From NCBI GenBank assembly GCA_020746105.1, contig CM036635.1:10558001-10622000 (forward strand): a stretch of 64,000 bases of DNA, in the 5' to 3' direction. The position numbers and the translations under genes are program-made. Below the pieces are notes generated by a model. The model searched no databases. It was not told where the DNA came from and saw nothing but the letters and a program-made list of their open reading frames with translations. This document shows positions 57,263 to 64,000 of the stretch, in pieces; the first letter of the stretch is position 1; every line of letters starts with the position of its first letter. The stretch comes from Trogon surrucura (lineage: Eukaryota > Chordata > Aves > Trogoniformes > Trogonidae).

Positions 57263-57803
57263 CTGTTAATAAGACCTACCTAGGAACATTCTCAGTCCTG
57301 GTTATCCAACATAAGAGCTTTGTATTTAAAGTCCGCACATAACCACGGGATCATTTTCTGTGTCTGATGGAAGATACGGTCGTGCTAGGTTTCAGCCATG
57401 CACAATAAAACTAATTAACATGTGAAAAATCAAAGGCAAACTATGCAAGGCACTCAAGAAAATTAATCTGAATTGATTTTTCAAGTGGATTAAGATAAGT
57501 CACATTAAACTCCTTTGTATCATTTTTAGCAGAATTAAAATGACCATGACTCAGTTTAGTTCTCCTTAAATGAATGAAAGTAAACTGCATTCCGTACAAG
57601 AGTCTCCTACCAAGGAGTTTAATCCACCAAGCATTATTTAATATGGATTTTCCTTCCTAAGTGTCCTTACAAGTCTAAGCCAGTCCCCGAGGCTCTCTCT
57701 GCAGTCAGTGGCAGGAGGCAGACAACTCCAGAGTGTGCTGCACCACCACCGAGTTGTGTGTCCAAGACGGTGACATAGATTTCACTTGGTATCTCCAGAA
57801 ATT
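57263..57803. promoter_or_regulatory. AT-rich motif cluster between two CR1 pieces
   Basis: The part from 57405 to 57660 holds many ATTAA/TAAT cores (AAACTAATTAACATG, AAATTAATCTGAATTGATTTTTCAAGTGGATTAAG, GCAGAATTAAAATG, CCTTAAATGAATG, GTTTAATCC, GCATTATTTAATATGG) in complex sequence, plus ATGACTCAG (AP-1-like) near 57546. AAGTG is an NKX2-type core. The remainder to 57803 is unremarkable. Candidate enhancer by inference. Confidence 0.27.
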
Positions 57804-57863
57804 AGGCTGAACTTGATGATCTCAGAGGTCTTTTCCAGCCTCAACAATTCTGTGATTCTGTGA
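57804..57863 (+). mobile_element. CR1 LINE 3'-end fragment
   Basis: A 60-bp sense-strand CR1 terminus: GGCTGAACTTGATGATCTCAGAGGTC, TTCCAGCCTCAACAATTC and two TGTGATTCTG units. It is too short for subfamily assignment. It lies about 540 bp from another CR1 in the same orientation, but both have their own 3' ends, so they are separate insertions. Confidence 0.92.
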
Positions 57864-60290
57864 AATCTCTCACAAACCCCTACCTCCCCCTAAAAGGCAG
57901 GCCAGTACTAAAACCACCAAACTAAGGAGCTACATCTGAGGAATTCGCTCCTTGTCTTTGACTGGGGGCAGAGATCTGGTGGTTGGGTGGTCCAGTTGCA
58001 GACACCATCATTTCTGATCCCACAGGATCTCTACAGGAACAAAAGGAGAGAGAGAAATGATTGTGCTGCCTCAGTGCTAAGCCGGGATCACAGTACCTGG
58101 GACTCACACAAGGTGGTGACAGGGCAACAGTCCCCGGCTGTGTGGCACCAGCTCCTCACATTGTTCAGCCAGTTCTGCAGAGGTTCTATGCAAATGGAGG
58201 ATTTTGTGAGCATGTGCAGATGTTGGGCCTGATTCCAGTTCACGGTGGACAACCCCACAAGCAGCCTCTCAGCACTTCTAGATACAAACTGGCACTCGGG
58301 GTGCTCTGCACAGCACCCCTGCTTCCTCCAATCCACAATGGCAGGGAGAGACCAGAAAGGATTCCCCAACCCTGGGATAGGCAAGCAGTTCCCGCAGAGC
58401 CAGGGCTCTGATAAGACACAGTCTCGTGCCACCTAGAGGCATCCCACCTCCTCTTTGGGGCTGCCTCCACTGCGGTTGTATGAGAAAATACTCCTGAAAA
58501 CAGGAGAGCAGTTGGTTCAGCATCCCCAAGGCTGGTTCAGCATCCCCAAGGCACCACAGCGCCGGTGCTTGAGCCCCCATCTCTGCCGACATTCAGGGTG
58601 CAAAGCGCTTGTCGAGGCTGACCCCAGCCAGCACAAGCCCTTCTCCTCATCCCTGCTGGTACCTGGTAGTTTTGCCTTTGCTGCGGAAACAGGGCTGGTG
58701 TGTATAAACTGGTGGGATTTATGAGGCTCAGCCACATTACCCTGCATGGGTACAAACTCAGCCGGTTTATATCTTGGTGCTCATGAGACTTCTACAGGAG
58801 ACTTAAAAGGAGCCGGGATAGGGACACCGATAAAGCTCAGGCTTCCCACATACTAAATCATTATCAGCTGACTGCTGCTGTTTATCATTTTAAAGAAAGA
58901 TGAGGACAAAGCCAAAGCAGGGAGGCATAAACCTCTGGTCTTTCTTGCCCTCTGCTCTAAGGTGGCATCAGAGTGAGACCCAGTATCCCTCTTGGTCTGG
59001 GGAATCCCTCCCCTCTCCCTTTGATCATCCCACAACCTACTAATGCCTCATCACAACATGTCACTAAATCCAGGCAAGAAACAGTGCTGTCAGCTCCGAA
59101 AACGTCTTGTAAGCACCACAGTTCTCCCATTCCCTGTCAAGATGAGACCTGAAATTACTCACCAGAAGATAAAGCAGAGTTAGCTCCCGGCCTGACCCCA
59201 GTCTTGGGGGACTCACTGGGACGGTGAGTTCATGCATCTTGTCTCCAGCGAGATGAGCAGGGAGTTTGGTCTCTGTTGCTCACACTGCAAGTTCATGCCC
59301 TTTTTATCTGGCTGTTTCTCATTCTCCCTAGGTCTGACAAGAAAGTCCCTCCTGCATTTGAAACATGTTCCTAAGGGAAGTTTTAGCAGGGCCTCTGAAG
59401 ATTTCTGGTTTCATCAAATCAAAAAAATTCAAGAAGTTCCTGGCCTATTGTGCTTGCTGTCACAGCAGCCAGTATAACATTGCAGATCTGAAGCAATTAT
59501 CCCAGGGAATGGGCTCTATGCAAATTTCTGGTTCTTTGCTTTTTCCACTTGGTGACAGCATGGAGCTGTTTATAAAGCTTAAAGCAAATCAGCCTGAAAA
59601 ACAGGATCTTGGTGAAGACATCATCCCATGTTGTCCAATTTTGCCACCCTCTCTCAAAATGTGAGAAAGTTCTTTGCCAGCAACAGGAAAGAAAACATTT
59701 GTTAATAAGTGAACACAGAGAATGTGCCCGTCAGAATGCAATCCTGCCATCCGTGATCTTAAAACCTGCTGGAAGAGGAGTCACCCCATGCAAAATCTCA
59801 CCTGGGGGCAGGGATTCAAACCCATCTTCCAGCCTAAAAACTGCAGAAGGGTGAAAGATCTGACAAGAAGGATGAAAGATCTGTCAAGCAGTCAGTGTCC
59901 TACCTTCAGAGAACTGCTATGTGGTCCAGCTCTGCCACATGTTTTGGAGCATCTCAGGCCAGGTGCCTAAAATGGGGCGCGAGGGATCCCCACTGGGGTC
60001 TCTAAAGACCCGGACTCTCTTCTCAGGTCCCGTGATGCTCACACATCATCAGAGCTTTCCAGGCAGCCGGGTCGGCCGGCACAGTGTGGGACTGCCCTTT
60101 GCACGGCACCCGCTGCAACACCTGGTAAATGTACGGGACCACAAGGTTTGTTGAGCTTTCCATTCCCCCACCAGCAATGACCACTTGGTTTGGAAGCAGA
60201 GGCCTCCTTGTCCCAGGGGGAGAAAGTAAATCTATACAGTGAAAAGATAAAGAGCATTGCTTTTCAAACCTCACTTTCACACTCACCCAT
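57864..60290. other. non-coding stretch
   Basis: Contains a perfect 20-bp tandem duplication (unit TGGTTCAGCATCCCCAAGGC, 58513-58552). No splice-supported exon was recognised. A frame at 59365-59664 (plus) of 99 codons reads somewhat protein-like but has no domain and overlaps another frame. Confidence 0.45.
58513..58552 (+). repeat. perfect 20-bp tandem duplication
   Basis: Two adjacent identical copies of TGGTTCAGCATCCCCAAGGC. Perfect identity suggests a recent slippage duplication, or an assembly artefact; likely polymorphic. Confidence 0.85.
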
Positions 60291-61070
60291 CAAATTTGAT
60301 CCTGAGATCCCACCTTCGCTTGCCCAGGCTCTTCGCTCGTGCCCAGGGTTCTGGTTACAGGGTTCAGTGCTCTGACCGGCGGGTCAGCAGCTCGGTGTCC
60401 TTGGAGGGGCCGCAGCTCCAGCAGCTCTACAGCCCGCTGCTCCCCAGGGCAGCCTGGCCATGGTCCACACAGGCGAGGTGGGGCACCACTACCACCATCT
60501 CCGTGTCCAAGTGGCAGTCACAGAAGTCTCATCCTTTCTGCACTCCTGAGCTCTGGCTGCTGTCTCAGAGCCCTTCAAAACCAGCCTGCACAGACCAAAC
60601 ATGGGTGTGACATCTGCTTCGCCTTCCCCACCGATGATGTCCTCTGGGCCAGCTTTGTCCCCAGGGAAGGTGCTTCCCTCATGGCCTCATGCCACGGGGA
60701 CAGGACCTTCCAGCCCCGAGTTTGGGACCAGCTCTGCTGGGATGAACATTTCCTACTTTCTTCCCAAAGCCTGGCAAGCTGGTGCAGTAATGCTTGGAGG
60801 GCAGGAAGGAAAACAAAGCCACACCTGAGCTCCCCCAGCAACGCTGCAGCTTAACTCTTTCTGTCCTCACCACAGCTGCGAGGCTCCGTGAGGAACTGGC
60901 CTGCTTGGCCACATCTGCCCCCCAAGTCATCTCAGCCTACTCCTTGCACCTCCATCACTCTCTGTGCTTCTGCCTGCAGCAGCTGGAGCAATTTTCTCCT
61001 GTTTTAAACTCATATGGAGAGTAGGAAACATACAGGAAAAGTGACTGGAAAGTACCAAAATGAGAATAAA
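60291..61070 (+). pseudogene. possible broken or multi-exon coding remnant
   Basis: Plus-strand pieces read protein-like in shifting frames: GSLAMVHTGEVGHHYHHLRV near 60450, DICFAFPTDDVLWASFVPRE near 60615, and, after a good acceptor (TCTTTCTGTCCTCACCACAG ending at 60875), ARLREELACLATSAPQVISA running about 49 codons to a TAG at 61022-61024, with AATAAA at 61065-61070. The pieces do not join in one frame and no domain was recognised. This may be chance in GC-moderate DNA, a degraded gene, or exons of the same transcript as the 61.49 kb candidate. Confidence 0.15.
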
Positions 61071-61492
61071 TAACCTCCCTTTCCTATTGTTTTTCAATAT
61101 TATTGTTTGGCAAAGTTCATTTTGGCAAAAGTTCGGTTTTTCAAGCAGTTTTTGAGTAGAGCTCACTCCAGCTTTGCAAAAAGTAATTTTCCCAGTGTTT
61201 TCACCCATTACCCTGAGCAGTGCTCACAGGTGGGGCTGGCTGAACACCCTGATGTGCTCTAACTCGGGACAGCCCTGTGTCTGGGTATGGCCTCAGTAAA
61301 GTCTGAGGAACAAAGTGAGATTTGGCTTAAGTAACACACTTACCACTCTTTTTCATTTTATTTCCTAAACTTGGGCTGGTTGTAACTGAAAGCAAGAAGC
61401 AGATGGTTTCAACTGCAGAAACAAAACACGCCCCACTCAGAGGATGCTTTTCTGCATAAGTTGTTGGGAAAAAAATCTCTCTCTGTTTTTAG

Positions 61493-61727
61493 AGCCAAAT
61501 CCTTCCATCGCCCAGGGCGCTCCAACATAATCCCACGCGGTGGGATGCTTTTCGTTTCCTATTCCATGCTCAAATCATCGACCCGTCCCAAGCAGGAACT
61601 TGCTGCCCAGCTGAATTTCTCCAGCAATCATTTCTTCTCTCGGAAAGCCAAAGCCGAGGAAAACTGGTTCTTCGACAAGCTCATGCACCTAGTGAAGAGA
61701 GAAAAACACACTGATAAGCATCTCTGA
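61493..61727 (+). CDS. candidate terminal coding exon, unknown small protein C-terminus
   Basis: A strong acceptor (TCTCTCTCTGTTTTTAG, ending 61492) is followed by about 77 open codons and a TGA at 61725-61727. The product is basic: it opens AKSFHRPGRSNIIPRGGMLF, has a Ser/Lys-rich middle (SMLKSSTRPKQELAAQLNFS) and ends with an amphipathic segment (ENWFFDKLMHLVKREKH). CpGs are kept at many codons (CATCGC, GGGCGC, CACGCGG, TTCGTT, ATCGACCCG, CTCGG, GCCGAGG, TTCGAC) although the flanks are AT-rich, which supports coding constraint. Two AATAAA signals follow at a normal distance (61855-61860 and 61902-61907), the second with a GT-rich downstream stretch. Dibasic sites and size would fit a secreted-peptide precursor or any small protein; I recognise no family. 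Confidence 0.45.
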
Positions 61728-61854
61728 TGGCTTCAGGATAAATTTATATCTGATCTTTTCCCTAAGACAAAATATTTTGGTTATACTCTCTCCTCAGCAT
61801 GAACATGAAAATGAAAGTTAATGAGATGAGGATTAAATACCCTCAGGATGGGGA

Positions 61855-61935
61855 AATAAACCTTGACTTGTGGCAAGTTTTGAAAGGTTTCCTTTTTACA
61901 AAATAAAGTCACGTGAACAGTGGTGTAAATGGTTC
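61855..61935 (+). terminator. poly(A) signals after candidate terminal exon
   Basis: AATAAA hexamers at 61855-61860 and 61902-61907. The second sits in CTTTTTACAAAATAAAGTCACGTGAACAGTGGTGTAAATGG, giving a GT-rich region about 15-25 bases downstream, as usual for vertebrate cleavage sites. The distance from the stop codon would make a 3' UTR of about 200 nt. AATAAA also occurs by chance in AT-rich DNA. Confidence 0.4.
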
Positions 61936-64000
61936 AGCATGAGATTTCCCACCGCACGTTTTATCTTAAAGCACATTTTACATGCGAGGACAGAGCAACA
62001 CTTGCACGTCTCCATCCTGTGGTGTGACATGAGAGCCCTGAAGCCACCAAACATCCCATAGCAGAGGGAGGAGGATTTACTGTGGCCAGGCTGAAACGAG
62101 AAGGACTGGCACCCTCCTGCGGGGCAGGAGCAGGTGCCCCGGGTGGGTGCTGCTGTGCCCAGCCCTGGGGCATCCCCACCTGTGCCAGTGACTACAGGGA
62201 CAAAACCACTCCGGACACGGGGCAGGTCTCTGTCCTCGATGATGCTTTGAGGTGTGCAGAGCTGCCTCACCTCACCCTACAGGAAGAGTCTGTTGAAAGA
62301 AAAAGTGATAACAGCCTCACATGCTAAAAGCTGTGCTCCTATCACAAAAGGAGAAACAATGGAATGAAAGAATTTAAACTAGCGGGGAGGAAAATATACA
62401 GGGGGCCATGGTAAGGCCAGTCGGTGTCACCATCATGCCCTGCAAGGAGCCTCCTCCAGCTCCTGCTTTCAGCGGATGGAACCACAATTACCCTGCAGCT
62501 CCCGACACTCTTGTGTCTCGAGGCAGATGGCACAAGTACTAGGCCAGGGTGAAAGTTGACACAGCTAAGCATTATTCACCAGCAGACACAAAAAATTACT
62601 TATTGTAACAGGAGAACTCACCTACCCAAGATAGTGTGTGGAGACCAGACCACGAGTTCTCATGAGAAACAGAATAAGGGAGAGACGAACAACAGAGAGT
62701 CGTTGCTCTATTGCCCCCTCTCCTCCCCATCCAGCACCCAACCTCCTTGCAGAGGTGGACCCTGAATGGAGGACACGTCTGCATGATAACACAGCAGCTC
62801 CTTATTTCCACCCATCTCCCATCAAAACAAGGTGTGTGGAACCAGGAGATGACAATCCACTTCAAACATATCCTCCTAATCTTAGTTACAATTAATTTTC
62901 AGCAGCTCAGAAAATGTAAATCTGCAGGATCCCCCCTTGCTGGTGGTCACCTGGGTCACTGCAAGTCCCACAGAGGAACTGGGGGAAGATGCCAGTGCCT
63001 CTTTGGCCAGGAATAGAATAAGAAACAGTCCCGTTTGCCCCGTATCCAAATCTCCCAACCCACTCACTGCACTGTCTTACAGGATTTCACACACTAGATG
63101 TCAGCAAAAGAATAGAAATAACAGAGCGAGGTTTGTGGTGCACCAGCTTAGACTCGGCAATGATTTCCACCCGGCCACTAAAACTCACAACTTGGTGCCA
63201 ATTAATCCATTTGCCACAGCAACAACCAGCCTGGGCAGAGGGTGACAGGGAACAGTCACCCAGGGGACACCCAGTGTCTGTCCCCGAGTCCTGCGCGGGG
63301 CAAGGTGCACCCCCAGACTGACCCTGCGTCAGTAAAGCCCTGAGATACTCGCAGACCAGCACTTCTTTGGCATGTACATTTTTGGGGCAGGGGGCGATAT
63401 GATGCTGCCCCAGCTTCTCCAGGACAGCTGATTTAACCCACCAGCACTGCTTCTCTGCTCCTCCCGCAGACACCCTTTGAAGCTGGGGATTACGCAACGT
63501 GGCCCGCAGGTACGACCTGCCCCTTGCTCCACCTGCAGAACAACAAACTGCAGCACAAAACACCTTTCTGTGGAGCAGGAGAAATGGACCCGTGCTATCA
63601 GTGTTTGTATCTTTATAGCTGTAGCAATAAAATCAGACTGCAGCCCTTGCAGTGGAGGGGGTTGAATCTGCGTGAAGTGTGACCCCAAGGTTTTACCTGC
63701 CCTTCCTGAGCTGGGGTGTTACCCTCTCCCAGCAGCTTTTACCCACTTTTTAGACAAGACTGAGAGCCAAGAGGTTTGAGGTCTGTGCTGGCCTCTTTAT
63801 ACAAGAGCAGGAGAATGGATCACTGAGTCCCAGGAAAACCCCTGCCCCTAAAATCTGCCCCTCCGGATTCAGCTGTGTACCTTCACCTCTCTCTTGAGAG
63901 TGGACGTCCTGCCCAGTCTGGGCAGCGAGTATCTTACAGCAAACCCTGAAACATCCTTGTGGACTTCCTAAACATGGGTGGGTTGCTGCCATGGGGTCCC
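61936..64000. other. non-coding stretch
   Basis: No gene recognised. A 158-codon minus-strand frame at 63087-63563 overlaps plus-strand frames, is cysteine- and glycine-rich without pattern, and has no splice support. No repeat family was recognised. Confidence 0.5.

Noticed and set aside
1-64000. Endogenous retrovirus, DNA transposon, CRISPR array or bacterial system
   Set aside because: No LTR pairs, retroviral gene frames, terminal inverted repeats, spaced repeats or operon-like coding were seen on either strand.

Overview
This window reads as ordinary, mostly non-coding DNA from a bird nuclear genome. The evidence is direct. There are six CR1 retrotransposon pieces, several ending in the CR1 3' signature (GGTCCCTTCCAA-type block followed by ATTCTGTGAT). 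Recognisable repeats cover only about 3% of the sequence, long ORFs without function are rare, base composition is mixed, and there is no operon-like coding density. Nearly all open frames are chance ORFs in GC-rich or AT-rich DNA. No bacterial, plasmid, viral or CRISPR content was seen.

Layout. From 1 to about 15.9 kb the DNA is non-coding, with one short CR1 tail (1.9 kb) and two CpG-clustered islets (2.4 and 9.0 kb). At 15.95-16.20 kb a minus-strand open frame follows a good splice acceptor and may be a terminal exon. From 17 to 33 kb there is a purine/CpG patch (17.2 kb), an ancient interspersed repeat (21.3 kb), a 434-bp CR1 (21.8 kb), a strongly homeodomain-motif-rich element (23.7-23.95 kb), a MIR-like relic (25.8 kb) and CpG-rich patches (27.7 and 30.3-31.1 kb). 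At 33.1-34.6 kb a CR1 copy lies next to a pair of tandem tRNA-derived repeats. At 39.68-39.89 kb is the best internal exon candidate, on the minus strand, with a textbook branch point/acceptor and a GTAAGT donor. A further CR1 and a C-rich stretch follow (41-42 kb). From 53.6 to 57.7 kb there are two more AT-rich regulatory-like elements, a MIR 3' end, a CpG island with a GC box (56.0-56.4 kb) and two CR1 pieces. At 61.49-61.91 kb is the best terminal exon candidate, on the plus strand, with acceptor, 77-codon frame, stop and AATAAA signals.

Interpretation. The likely picture is intronic or intergenic DNA of one or more vertebrate genes, with a few isolated exons on opposite strands and several candidate cis-regulatory elements. 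I could not identify any of the exon proteins, and exon calls rest only on splice signals plus open frame. I saw nothing that amounts to a new multi-gene biological system. The items most worth checking are the two exon candidates, the tandem tRNA-derived repeat and the TAATTA-rich elements.
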